A stretch of DNA of 34,744 bases, from assembly GCF_030464345.1 (NCBI RefSeq), contig NZ_VCYH01000017.1:1-34744 (forward strand), in the 5' to 3' direction. Under the pieces are notes generated by a model. It worked only from the letters and a program-made list of their open reading frames with translations. It did no database searches and was not told the DNA's origin. The first letter of the stretch is position 1. The number at the start of each line of letters is the position of its first letter. This DNA is from Methanoculleus frigidifontis (GTDB lineage Archaea; Halobacteriota; Methanomicrobia; Methanomicrobiales; Methanoculleaceae). Shown here one piece after another: positions 16,556 to 24,442 of this stretch. The translations under genes were made by a program, and so were the position numbers.

Positions 16556-17407
16556 TTACAGCGTGCCGCGATAGTAGGCGAGCTCCCGCGCATACGGCCT
16601 GAACGCGTCGACGAGCGCCTGCTGTTCGTCTTCGGAGAGCACCTCGCCGCTCCTGCCGACTTCGGCGAGGGTGCGCACCTCCTCCGGACTCGAGCAGCCG
16701 ACGATCGCCACCGCAATATCCTGGGAGAGCGCGTAGCGGATCAGGATCTCCGCCGGTATCCCCCCCTCGGGGCTGATATAGTGCGATGCCCCGAGCACCT
16801 TCATGCCGACGACCGCGACGCCCCGGTCGCGTGCTGCCGGGAGCGTGGCGTCGAGGAACCCGCCGAGCGCCCCTTCCACCGGGTTGACCGGCAGCATGAC
16901 CGCGTCCACCGGCCAGTTCTCGACGGCGTAGGTCAGGACCGCGGGGTCGTGGTGCCCGGTGACCCCGATATGCCGGACAAGCCCCGCGTCCCGCGCTTCC
17001 ACAAACGCACCGAGAGCGCCGTCTGATCCCTCGAGTTCCCGGAGCTCGTGAAAGGTGCGCAGGTCGTGGATCTGCCAGAGGTCGAGGTACTCGAGGTTCA
17101 TCCGGGTCAGCGTCTGCTGCAGGCCGAGCTCTGCCGCCGCCTTATCCCGGTTCGCCGATTTGCTGGTCTGAAGAATCACCGGGCGCATGCCGGGATGATG
17201 CGACCAGAACGCCCCGTAGTAGTCCTCGCTGCCCGCATACGCAGCCGCCGAGTCGAAGTAGGTGATCCCTGCCGAGAGCGCCTCGCGGATGACCGCTCCC
17301 GCCTCTTTCTCCCGGTTGTAGGTGCGGAGAACCCCCTCTCCGCCGAGCCCGACGGCGGTCACCTTCCGCCCGGTCTTCCCGAATGTCCGCGTCACCAGTG
17401 CTGCCAT
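16556..17407 (-). CDS. Aldo/keto reductase
   Basis: A 283-residue NADPH-type oxidoreductase with a TIM-barrel fold. All four catalytic residues are visible: Asp52 (FDSAAAY), Tyr57, Lys83 (TSKSA) and His114 (WQIHD). The N-terminal RTFGKTGRKVTAVGLGG and the C-terminal AIVGCSSPEEVRTLAE (cofactor region) fit the family. It has no C-terminal ferredoxin-like extension, which many archaeal relatives carry. The physiological aldehyde or ketone is unknown. The ATG at 17407 lies about 36 nt downstream of a clear TATA box. Confidence 0.9.
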   Translation of the reverse strand: MAALVTRTFGKTGRKVTAVGLGGEGVLRTYNREKEAGAVIREALSAGITYFDSAAAYAGSEDYYGAFWSHHPGMRPVILQTSKSANRDKAAAELGLQQTLTRMNLEYLDLWQIHDLRTFHELRELEGSDGALGAFVEARDAGLVRHIGVTGHHDPAVLTYAVENWPVDAVMLPVNPVEGALGGFLDATLPAARDRGVAVVGMKVLGASHYISPEGGIPAEILIRYALSQDIAVAIVGCSSPEEVRTLAEVGRSGEVLSEDEQQALVDAFRPYARELAYYRGTL

Positions 17408-17437
17408 AGCAAAGCCCCACCCCCCTGTCGGTGCCTG

Positions 17438-17448
17438 CTTATAAAACC
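17438..17448 (-). promoter_or_regulatory. TATA box of the aldo/keto reductase gene
   Basis: The minus strand reads GGTTTTATAAG, preceded by purine-rich CCGA that could act as the TFB recognition element. The start site would fall about 10 nt before the ATG at 17407. Confidence 0.55.
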
Positions 17449-17528
17449 TCGGCCGCCGGCCATCACGGACGGGATCGACACAAAACCATTATCAGGGGAG
17501 AGGCCCATGCCGGAGACCGGTGAAGACG

Positions 17529-17894
17529 ATGCCGGCGATCACCTGGTTTGACATTCCCGCCGACGATACCGGACGGGCACGGGCGTTCTATGAAAAACTC
17601 TTCTCATGGGAGATCGAACCCTTTCCCGGCGTCTCCAGGGAAGATTTCTGGATGGTATCGACGGGCAGGGACGCCATCGGAGGCGACCTCTACCGGCGCG
17701 AGTCGGCGGAGCAGCATATGGCGATCTTCATCGACGTCCCCAATGCCGAGGAGTACGCACAGCGGGCGGCACAGCTCGGCGGAACGGTCGTTGGCGAGAA
17801 GACCGCCGTCGCAGGCAGGGGTTACTATATCATCTGCGAAGACACGGAGAAGAACCGGTTCGGCCTCTGGGAGAGCGACCCGGCGGCGCGCTGA
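17529..17894 (+). CDS. VOC (glyoxalase/bleomycin-resistance fold) family protein
   Basis: A small 121-residue protein with two beta-alpha-beta-beta-beta units. The start TWFDIPADDTGRARAFYEKLFSWEIEP is typical, as are the middle HMAIFIDVPNAEEYAQRAAQLGGTVVGEKTAV and the end GRGYYIICEDTEKNRFGLWESDP. The family includes glyoxalase I and antibiotic-binding proteins; this subgroup (short, one unit pair) has no assigned substrate. The ATG at 17529 is chosen because GGTGA lies 6 nt before it; a GTG at 17520 overlaps that site. It lies immediately before an RDD membrane gene. Confidence 0.82.
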   Translation: MPAITWFDIPADDTGRARAFYEKLFSWEIEPFPGVSREDFWMVSTGRDAIGGDLYRRESAEQHMAIFIDVPNAEEYAQRAAQLGGTVVGEKTAVAGRGYYIICEDTEKNRFGLWESDPAAR

Positions 17895-17944
17895 CCCGCA
17901 GAGATCAAAATCGTAAAAGGGGTGCGGCGTTCAATGATAGAGCT

Positions 17945-18397
17945 ATGGTAACCCTGGTTCTCGCCAGATGGTCGACCCGGTTCTGGGCGTGGCTCATCGA
18001 CGTCATCCTTGTCGGGGTCGCCGGCTCCGCCGTGTCCGGGCTTGCCGGCACCGCCTGGCAGTTCGCCCCGTTCGCACCCTGGCTTGAGACGATCAGCCTC
18101 TCAAGCCTGCTGCTCTTTGCGTACTGGACGGTGCTGGAAGGCTGGCGCGGTCAGTCCATCGGGAAGATGGTGATGAACATCAGGACGACCGGCAGGGCAG
18201 GCGAAGATATCGGCTACGGTGCCGCCGCCGTGGAAAGTTTCGGCAAGGCGTTCCTCCTCGTTCTCGACTGCCTGATCGGCTGGATTGCCATGCCGGGATC
18301 GAAGCTCCGGCTCTTCAACCGGCTCTCGAATACGATCGTCATCGAGACCGAATACGCGCCGCCCGAGGGGATCGAATACGTAAAACAGGATGAGTAA
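17945..18397 (+). CDS. RDD family membrane protein
   Basis: A 150-residue protein with three or four helices. ARWSTRFWAWLIDVILVG at the start holds the Arg and Asp of the RDD signature, and GWRGQSIGKMVMNIRTT is the second conserved block. The C-terminal AAVESFGKAFLLVLDCLIGW and LRLFNRLSNTIVI complete the family pattern. RDD proteins are poorly characterised; some act in Na+/H+ exchange. The long open frame upstream of 17945 overlaps the VOC gene and is not used. It is convergent with the rhodanese gene, 14 nt apart. Confidence 0.85.
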   Translation: MVTLVLARWSTRFWAWLIDVILVGVAGSAVSGLAGTAWQFAPFAPWLETISLSSLLLFAYWTVLEGWRGQSIGKMVMNIRTTGRAGEDIGYGAAAVESFGKAFLLVLDCLIGWIAMPGSKLRLFNRLSNTIVIETEYAPPEGIEYVKQDE

Positions 18398-18411
18398 GAG
18401 GGTTTGGGGGA

Positions 18412-18918
18412 TTACTCCTGCACGACCGGGAGGTCCTCCGCCTCCCATGCGGCGATGCCGCCCTCGATATCGTAGACCGCAGGATACCCCGCTTCCGTCA
18501 TCTGCGACCGCACGTCCGCACTGCGGACACCGCCCTGGCAGTACAGGAGATAGGTCGCGTTCGTGTCAAGGTCCCCCATCCGATCGGCGAACGAGACGGA
18601 GTCGATGTTCACTGCCCCGTCGAGATGTCCGGCGGAGTACTCGCCCGGGGTGCGGACATCGATGAGGACCACCGAGGCGTTCCCCGAGTTCACTTCAAGA
18701 AACGAGTACGCTTCACCGGGAGAGATCGAGAGGGAATCACTTCCCTCTCCCCCGACCGGGAGGCCACCTTCCTCTTCTCCTTCGGAGGACCCTTCCTCTT
18801 CACCGCCCTCCCCGCCCCCAATGCCGCCGGGGCTGAGCTCTGTGCACCCGCCGGCGAGCACCAGCAGGGTGACCAGGAGGAGAACGGTCAGCAGACGCAT
18901 GCCGGCCGTCATCTTCAT
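18412..18918 (-). CDS. Secreted rhodanese-like lipoprotein
   Basis: A 168-residue protein. The N-terminal signal peptide ends in a lipobox, LAGGC (Cys about 25), so it is probably lipid-anchored outside the cell. A Gly/Glu-rich low-complexity linker (about 30-60) leads to one rhodanese domain: VVLIDVRTPGEYSAGHLDGAVNID and then the active-site loop LLYCQGGVRSADV with Cys about 127. That loop fits sulfurtransferase activity (persulfide on Cys), and the domain ends YDIEGGIAAWEAEDLPV. An extracytoplasmic single-domain rhodanese could handle sulfide or thiosulfate, but the substrate is unproven. Starts at residues 1, 3 or 7 are possible. Confidence 0.85.
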   Translation of the reverse strand: MKMTAGMRLLTVLLLVTLLVLAGGCTELSPGGIGGGEGGEEEGSSEGEEEGGLPVGGEGSDSLSISPGEAYSFLEVNSGNASVVLIDVRTPGEYSAGHLDGAVNIDSVSFADRMGDLDTNATYLLYCQGGVRSADVRSQMTEAGYPAVYDIEGGIAAWEAEDLPVVQE

Positions 18919-18972
18919 CGCCGTGAGGACGATCGCGAGAGATCATAAGTAGGTTTTGGTCGCACCGGACAC

Positions 18973-18980
18973 ACTATATA
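18973..18980 (+). promoter_or_regulatory. TATA box of the TudS/DUF1722 gene
   Basis: actatata lies about 36 nt (centre) before the ATG at 19012. GGAAAGG just before the start is a modest ribosome-binding site. Confidence 0.5.
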
Positions 18981-19011
18981 GCAGCAGAAACAACCGTCGC
19001 CTGGAAAGGCC

Positions 19012-19998
19012 ATGCGAAGATTTGCGACGCCGAACGTCGTGGTGAGCAGGTGCATTGAGTTCGACCGGTGCAGGTACAACGGCGACGTTATTGCGAGCCC
19101 GATCGTACGGCAGCTGAAAGAGTATGTCAGGTTTCTCCCGGTCTGTCCGGAGGTGGCGATCGGGCTCGGGGTTCCGCGTGAACCGATCAGGCTCGTTGCC
19201 CCGGAGGGGAACGTGCGGCTGGTGCAACCGGCGACCGGTCGCGACCTCACCGAACGGATGGAAACGTTCACCGACACGTTTCTTGATTCACTCCGGGAGA
19301 TCGACGGATTCATTCTAAAATCCCGTTCTCCCTCCTGTGGAACCCGTGACGTGCACGTCTACGCCGGAACCGGGAGATCTGCGGTTGTCGACCGGAAGAG
19401 CGGTCTCTTCGCCCGCGAGGTGCAGCGGCGGTTCGCGCACCTTGCCGTCGAAGACGAGGGACGGCTCCGAAACCACCGGATACGCGAACATTTCCTGACG
19501 AAACTCTTCACCCTTGCCGAATTTCGGGGCGTCAGCGAGGCGGCATCACCGGAGAGGCTCGCAGCATTCCATACAGAACACACCCTTCTTCTGCAGGCGT
19601 ATAACCGGCATGAAGCAGCAGAAATGGCGCGGATTGCAGGAGACCGGAGCATCCCGCCCGATACTGCTTCGGAAGCATACGCCCGGCACCTCAGCCACGC
19701 CCTCTCCCGCCCCCCGGACGCGGAGGCGTATATCCGGGTCATGACCGGCGTTGTGCAGGCGCTCGCAGACCGGCTTTCGCCGCAGGAGCGGGGACTCTTC
19801 CGCGATGCCATCGGCAAGTACCAGGACGGGTTCACCTCACGCTGCCCGGCGATCAACATTCTCAAAACGTGGGTCGTGCGGTTCGACGATCCCTTCTACC
19901 AGCAGCAGAGCATCTTTGCGCCCTACCCCGATGCGCTGCTGGACGTCGAGGAGGTGCGATCCGATCGCGGACGGGACCTCTGGCAGGAGACGGGATGA
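19012..19998 (+). CDS. DUF523 (TudS-like) and DUF1722 fusion protein
   Basis: A 328-residue two-domain protein. The N-terminal domain (1-about 145) is DUF523: SRCIEFDRCRYNG, PVCPEVAIGLGVPREPIRLV, LVQPATGRDLTERM and DGFILKSRSPSCG. Cys14, Cys45 and Cys109 are in the positions of the three cluster-binding cysteines of TudS, a [4Fe-4S] thiouracil desulfurase of this family; Cys20 is extra. The C-terminal domain (about 180-300) is DUF1722, as in E. coli YbgA: HTEHTLLLQAYNRHEAAEM and FRDAIGKYQDG. Together they could remove sulfur from thiolated nucleobases (inference from family). It is a single gene, divergent from the rhodanese lipoprotein, which is another sulfur-handling protein. Confidence 0.87.
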   Translation: MRRFATPNVVVSRCIEFDRCRYNGDVIASPIVRQLKEYVRFLPVCPEVAIGLGVPREPIRLVAPEGNVRLVQPATGRDLTERMETFTDTFLDSLREIDGFILKSRSPSCGTRDVHVYAGTGRSAVVDRKSGLFAREVQRRFAHLAVEDEGRLRNHRIREHFLTKLFTLAEFRGVSEAASPERLAAFHTEHTLLLQAYNRHEAAEMARIAGDRSIPPDTASEAYARHLSHALSRPPDAEAYIRVMTGVVQALADRLSPQERGLFRDAIGKYQDGFTSRCPAINILKTWVVRFDDPFYQQQSIFAPYPDALLDVEEVRSDRGRDLWQETG

Positions 19999-20004
19999 GC
20001 AGGG

Positions 20005-20724
20005 TTATACCGTGTCCCCGAGTTCGAATGCGGCAGCATCGCCGCCAAGCAGCGTGCGAAACGTTTCGGGCGTATCAAGGGCGACGATCTCTCCGCCGTC
20101 GACGATCGCCACGCGATTGCAGAGGTGGTCGATCTCCTCGATATGATGCGACGTGAAGATGATGGTAACACCAAGCTCCCGGTTCAGGGCGCAGAGCGCA
20201 TCCCAGATATCTTTTCTGGATCCGCTGTCCAGGCCCCCCGTGGGTTCCGCCATCAGGAGAAGCGTTGGATTGTGCACCAGGCTCCGGGCAATCTCAAACC
20301 GCTTCACCTGGCCGGGAGCGTAGGTCTTCACCGGAAGATCCGCCAGATCCGTAAGCGCCATGCGCTCGAGGATGCTCCGGATGCGGCGGTTCCGGATATC
20401 CTCCCCGATGCCGTGAAGCCGTGCATGGAAGTCAAGGTTCTCCCGCCCGGTCATCTGCGGATCGAGGATCTGCTCCTGGAAAACGATTGCAAGACTCCGC
20501 CGCACATCACCGAGGTTCCCGAGGATCGCGAACGCGGACCGCTCGGCATACTCCGGCATCGGGATCAGGAGCGTTGTGAGAAGAGCAACGAGCGTGCTTT
20601 TCCCGGAGCCATTCGGACAGAGAAGGCCAAAAATCTCACCTTTTCGAACATCAAACGGGATAGGGCCGCGAGCCTGCATGCTGTCCAGACGCCGGATCAA
20701 CTCTTCGACGGTAACTGCTGTCAT
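20005..20724 (-). CDS. Orphan ABC transporter ATPase with degenerate motifs
   Basis: About 239 residues from the ATG at 20724, which gives the normal family N-terminus MTAVTVEELIRRLDS; the frame is open to a GTG at 20847 and an ATG at 20775 is also possible. It resembles drug/antibiotic exporter ATPases (DrrA type). Key motifs have drifted: Walker A begins with Cys instead of Gly (CPNGSGKST), the signature reads APGQVKR where SGGMKRR is usual, and Walker B reads LLLMAEPT with Ala in place of the Mg2+-binding Asp. The Q-loop, D-loop (GGLDSGSR) and H-loop (FTSHHIEE) remain. No permease gene is adjacent. It may be inactive or decaying, although the frame is intact. Confidence 0.75.
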   Translation of the reverse strand: MTAVTVEELIRRLDSMQARGPIPFDVRKGEIFGLLCPNGSGKSTLVALLTTLLIPMPEYAERSAFAILGNLGDVRRSLAIVFQEQILDPQMTGRENLDFHARLHGIGEDIRNRRIRSILERMALTDLADLPVKTYAPGQVKRFEIARSLVHNPTLLLMAEPTGGLDSGSRKDIWDALCALNRELGVTIIFTSHHIEEIDHLCNRVAIVDGGEIVALDTPETFRTLLGGDAAAFELGDTV

Positions 20725-20847
20725 GGCACTCACGGGATATCTCGGTATGTGTCCTGTCTCGTTCGGAACGCTCATCTCTTCCCTGACGAAGGCTTCGGGT
20801 GCGCTCCTTTCGGATAAACGGAGAGAAGCGGCGTACCTACCGGCCAC

Positions 20848-21206
20848 AGAACGTTCTACGCCGCGTACGGCTGACTACCATTCTATTTAAATTACCAATA
20901 TATAGTATTACCGAATTTGCAAAGAGAATAGATCTGGCATTTCCGGATATAAGATTCGATTTAAATCATCTGTTTGAGATAGAATCACAGGATATGTACC
21001 TATAAGAATGGCCACCGGGAGGCAATCCCGTACAGGATCGATCAACGGAAGACGGTTCCATGCGCCGGAACGGGACGGAGCAACCGTGCATTCCCCACAT
21101 GAGCCCGGAACAAACCGGAACGCCTCCCTGCGCCGCCCGGAGCGTTCCTGCCGACCGTGATTTCCAGACACCGGCGGCCGGGAACGATCCGCACCGCACC
21201 CCATCC
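20848..21206. other. AT-rich divergent intergenic region
   Basis: This region lies between the ABC ATPase and DUF1614 genes. A TATA-like ACTATATATT on the minus strand (20897-20906) could serve the ABC gene with a long leader. A 10-bp perfect palindrome, gatttaaatc, lies at 20958-20967. Short open frames here are not convincing. Composition is clearly more AT-rich than the neighbours, at least to about 21005. Confidence 0.4.
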
Positions 21207-21217
21207 TTTTTAAATGA
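21207..21217 (+). promoter_or_regulatory. TATA box of the second DUF1614 gene
   Basis: ttttaaatgat lies about 31 nt (centre) before the ATG at 21243. The spacing supports that start over upstream in-frame codons and suggests leaderless translation. Confidence 0.5.
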
Positions 21218-21242
21218 TACAGAGCATGAGACTACGACAGAC

Positions 21243-21959
21243 ATGGAAAATTCCCTATCCACAGTAGCGATTTTGCCGTTTCCGGCCAGCCAGGAACAGA
21301 TTATTCTGGCACTCATCGTCATCGTGCCGCTGCTGCTCATCTTCAGCTTCCTGCTGATCAGCGAGGAGGCCTTCGAGGCGATCGGGTTTCGATTTCACCA
21401 GGCAGTCCTGATGACCGTCGGTGCGCTCGTCGGGAGTTTCATCAACATCCCCCTCATTCCGCTCGACGGCGCCGTCATTGCGGTCAACGTCGGCGGCTGC
21501 ATCATCCCGCTCTTCATCACCCTCGAACTGGCTGTCAGGCGCCGGGTAAACCGCTACCATGCGCTGGCCGCGATTGCAGCGGTATCGCTCATCACCTTCG
21601 CCTTCGCAACGCCCGTCCCGGGTGTCGGCATCACCATGCCGTTTTACATCGCTCCGCTCGCAGGGGCGGGAGCAGGGCTCCTTCTCGCACGCGGCTGCGG
21701 CACCGCGCCGATGCTCGCCTACGCGGGCGGCACGGTGGGAACACTCATGGGAGCCGACATCTTCAACCTGGCAAATCCCGCCGTCCTCGCATCGCTGACC
21801 GCCGTCGCCGGGACAACGCTCTCCATCGGCGGGGCGGGCATATTCGACGGCATCTTCATCACCGGCATCCTCGCCGTCGCGCTCGCCGCGTACTTCGGCA
21901 GGAGGATCCGGAAGATGAAGATCGCCTGCCCGCAGGACAGCGAAACAGAATCCGGGTGA
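21243..21959 (+). CDS. DUF1614 family polytopic membrane protein (paralogue 2)
   Basis: A protein of 238 residues from ATG 21243; the frame is open upstream to 21060, but that part is Pro/Arg-rich and precedes the TATA box. It repeats all motifs of the protein at 8858-9589: GSFINIPL, AVNVGGCIIPL, PVPGVGITMPFYIAP, GTVGTLMGADIFNL and SIGGAGIFDGIFITG. A charged cytoplasmic tail (GRRIRKMK, then an acidic end) is extra. It stands alone rather than in an operon. Function unknown; see paralogue 1. Confidence 0.82.
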   Translation: MENSLSTVAILPFPASQEQIILALIVIVPLLLIFSFLLISEEAFEAIGFRFHQAVLMTVGALVGSFINIPLIPLDGAVIAVNVGGCIIPLFITLELAVRRRVNRYHALAAIAAVSLITFAFATPVPGVGITMPFYIAPLAGAGAGLLLARGCGTAPMLAYAGGTVGTLMGADIFNLANPAVLASLTAVAGTTLSIGGAGIFDGIFITGILAVALAAYFGRRIRKMKIACPQDSETESG

Positions 21960-22499
21960 TCCGCCCGGGGGCGTGCTGCGATTTGGCTGATACGTCGTGT
22001 GCGTCCATCAGCCTGCACCGCCCGTTCCGGGGACTGCAGGGGCAATCGCGTCGGGGAAGGGGGATGCCCCATGAGCGCTACCCTTCGATACGGCGATTCA
22101 AGCGTATCCCGCGTTCTTCCCCTGATGAGGCTTGTCCCGGGGACGACCTTTTTCCCGGGCGTCTCCCCATGCCGTGGACCGTGGCGGCTAATCGCCCCCC
22201 GGGGTGGGGCCGACGGGGAGGGGTTTTCCCCTCCCCTGTCTCCCACGAAGATCCGCACACCTCACCCCCCACCTCGCCCGGCCTCCGGCCTCCTCCCCTG
22301 GGGGCGGGGGCAGTCATGGCGATACCCAGGCGAAAGCCCATGCCCCCGAATACCCCGGATTGCAGTCATCCGGAGCAATAGATGGGACCGCATCAAGTGC
22401 CTGGACCTCGCCGATAGCAACAGGAATTCAGTGCACCCATAGGCTACGGTAGCGTATACAGGAGGCATCACCTCGGCCCCACCCCCATGGCGATATCCC
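21960..22499. other. Gene-free region holding GC-rich repeat copy B
   Basis: Apart from the repeat element at 22134-22366, I see no gene. Near 22054-22071 there is a ggggaagggggatgcccc tract that is partly palindromic. Open frames across this region translate the repeat as Pro/Arg-rich low-complexity sequence and were not accepted. Confidence 0.45.
22134..22366 (-). repeat. GC-rich interspersed repeat element, copy B
   Basis: Inverted relative to copy A at 3672-3905. Bases 22134-22243 are the exact reverse complement of 3796-3905 (110 bp). The rest (22244-22366) is similar with substitutions and small indels. It carries the same hairpin (ggggagggg/cccctcccc). It lacks the 21-bp direct-repeat flanks seen at copy A. 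Confidence 0.7.
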
Positions 22500-24362
22500 T
22501 CACGATACACTGTTCGCGCACATCTGGTCAGACCTGCCCGCCTCATCCCCCCGGTCAAAGAACTTCTGCAGCCAGAGTTCCGCACAGACGATCCGCCAGA
22601 TCTCGGTCGAGTATGGCGCCTTTCCGTCCAGGAAGTCCCGATAGTTCGCGGCCACGGCATCCGCGTCCCAGTAAGGGCGCGTCCGGAACGCCTGCGATGC
22701 GAAGAGATCGAGGACCCGGGGCCGCAGTTCGTCCTTCATCCAGATCTCCTCCGGCGTCACGAACCCCATCTTGTCCATCCGGCAGCGTATCGCGTCGGGC
22801 ACAAGACCGCGTATCGCGCTCCGGAGCACGTACTTCGTGACGCCGCGGCGGATCTTCTGGTCGAGCGGCAGTGCCGCCAGGTACTCCACAAGCCGGTAGT
22901 CCAGGAACGGGACACGCGACTCGATGGAGAATGCCATGGAGTTCCGATCTTCCCAGTGGAGCAGGAGCGGAAGGTTCGTCGCAACGATCTCCCGTTTGAG
23001 CACCTCGGCAAGCGATCCCTGGTAGCGGAGCACCTCGGGAGGCTCGCCGCGCAAAAGGTCGCGCCTGCCCTTCCGCACCACCGCCTGCCGGAGCGCCCAG
23101 GAGAAGAACCCGCGGTGATGCCGCATGCTCCCCGCCAGCTCGAGCGCTGCCTGCCGCAGGCGCCCTTCCTGGAGGAGGCCGCGGATATACGACGTCTGGT
23201 AGGCGATGTAGCCGCCGAGCTGCTCGTCGGCGCCCTGGCCGTCCAGCACCACCTTCACCGAATCACGGGCAAGCCGCATCACGCAGTACTGGGCATAGAT
23301 GGAGAGCGACGCAAACGGTTCGTCCTGTGCATACAGCAGGTCGCCGATATCCTCCCAGAGGCGGGCGGGGTCCGGGCTCGTCCGGTGGCTCGACACCCCG
23401 GTCGCGTCCACGACCACGTCCATAAACCGGCTCTCCGAGAACCGGGGATCGTCGAAACAGACAGAGAAAGTGTTCTGCCGGCTCCCGACACTTGCAGGCG
23501 CCTCGGTGCGGAGGAGATCGTTGATCAGCACCGTCAGGGTCGACGAATCGATCCCGCCCGAGAGGCAGGTGCCGACCGGGACGTCCGCCCGCAGCCGGAG
23601 CCGCACCGCATCGGTCAGGAGATTTCGCAGACCTTCCCGCGCCGCCTCATCGGTTCCCGGAGCCGATGCCGCCTCGCCGTTCATCGCCACGTCCCAGTAG
23701 CGGAACGGTTCTCCGGCCCCGTCCGGCCTGACGACCAGTGCGTGCGCCGGCGGGAGCTGCAGGACGCCGGAGAACATCGTCTCGGCGGTGTGGTCGGCAA
23801 CCCCCCAGGCGAGGAACGTCATCAGCGCCCGGTCGTTCGGCCGGCGCCCGACGTCCGGGTGGACGAGCAGCGCTTTTATCTCGGAGGCAAAGAGGAACGA
23901 TCCGTCGGCGACGGCATAGTAGAACGGCTTGACGCCCAGACGGTCGCGGGCGCAGAAGAGCTCTTCGTTCCCGGCATCCCAGAGCGCAAACGCCCACATC
24001 CCGTTGAACCGCTGCAGGCAGTCCCTCCCCCACTCCTCGTAGGCGTGGAGGATCACCTCGGTATCGGTGCCTGAACGGAACCGGTGCCCGAGCGCGGCGA
24101 GCTCGTCCCGGAGTTCGACGTAGTTGTAGATCTCGCCGTTGAAGACCAGCCAGAGGGATTCGTCCTCGCTTCTCATCGGCTGCGCCCCTTCCTCCGTAAG
24201 ATCGATGATCGAGAGGCGGCGGTGGGCAAGCCCGGCCCGGCCGTCGATACGGAGGCCTTCGCCGTCGGGCCCCCGATGGGCAAGGCTCGCGGACATGGCA
24301 GCAAGGATGCCCGCATCGGGCGGCAGCGACGAGAGCATGAACTGGCCGGCTATCCCGCACAT
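22500..24362 (-). CDS. asnB: Asparagine synthase (glutamine-hydrolysing)
   Basis: A 620-residue class II amidotransferase. Cys2 after the initiator Met (MCGIAGQF) is the glutaminase nucleophile. LAHRGPDGEG, AHRRLSIIDL, FNGEIYNY (about 74-81) and SGTDTEVILHAYEEWG complete the N-terminal domain. The synthetase domain carries the PP-loop CLSGGIDSST (Ser268-Ser274), then DGQGADEQLGGY and SIESRVPFLDYRLVEY. It makes asparagine, or amidates a related acid, from glutamine and ATP. The length and C-terminal WLQKFFD match AsnB forms that also occur in surface-polysaccharide loci. It follows the AhpD-like gene by 80 nt on the same strand with no clear TATA box, so read-through from the operon is possible. 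Confidence 0.93.
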   Translation of the reverse strand: MCGIAGQFMLSSLPPDAGILAAMSASLAHRGPDGEGLRIDGRAGLAHRRLSIIDLTEEGAQPMRSEDESLWLVFNGEIYNYVELRDELAALGHRFRSGTDTEVILHAYEEWGRDCLQRFNGMWAFALWDAGNEELFCARDRLGVKPFYYAVADGSFLFASEIKALLVHPDVGRRPNDRALMTFLAWGVADHTAETMFSGVLQLPPAHALVVRPDGAGEPFRYWDVAMNGEAASAPGTDEAAREGLRNLLTDAVRLRLRADVPVGTCLSGGIDSSTLTVLINDLLRTEAPASVGSRQNTFSVCFDDPRFSESRFMDVVVDATGVSSHRTSPDPARLWEDIGDLLYAQDEPFASLSIYAQYCVMRLARDSVKVVLDGQGADEQLGGYIAYQTSYIRGLLQEGRLRQAALELAGSMRHHRGFFSWALRQAVVRKGRRDLLRGEPPEVLRYQGSLAEVLKREIVATNLPLLLHWEDRNSMAFSIESRVPFLDYRLVEYLAALPLDQKIRRGVTKYVLRSAIRGLVPDAIRCRMDKMGFVTPEEIWMKDELRPRVLDLFASQAFRTRPYWDADAVAANYRDFLDGKAPYSTEIWRIVCAELWLQKFFDRGDEAGRSDQMCANSVS

Positions 24363-24442
24363 TGGATATCAGTTATCGGTGAACGCTCATGAACGCTCTG
24401 GTCGCGTCCTGCCGGTCCGTGACCGCAGAAAAGAGGAGACGA

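Noticed and set aside
386-17448. Shared 12-mer ataaaacctcgg at about 391 and 17441 near two TATA boxes
   Set aside because: Both include the TATA box itself and a short GC extension. Two occurrences in a window this size are not enough to call a common operator.
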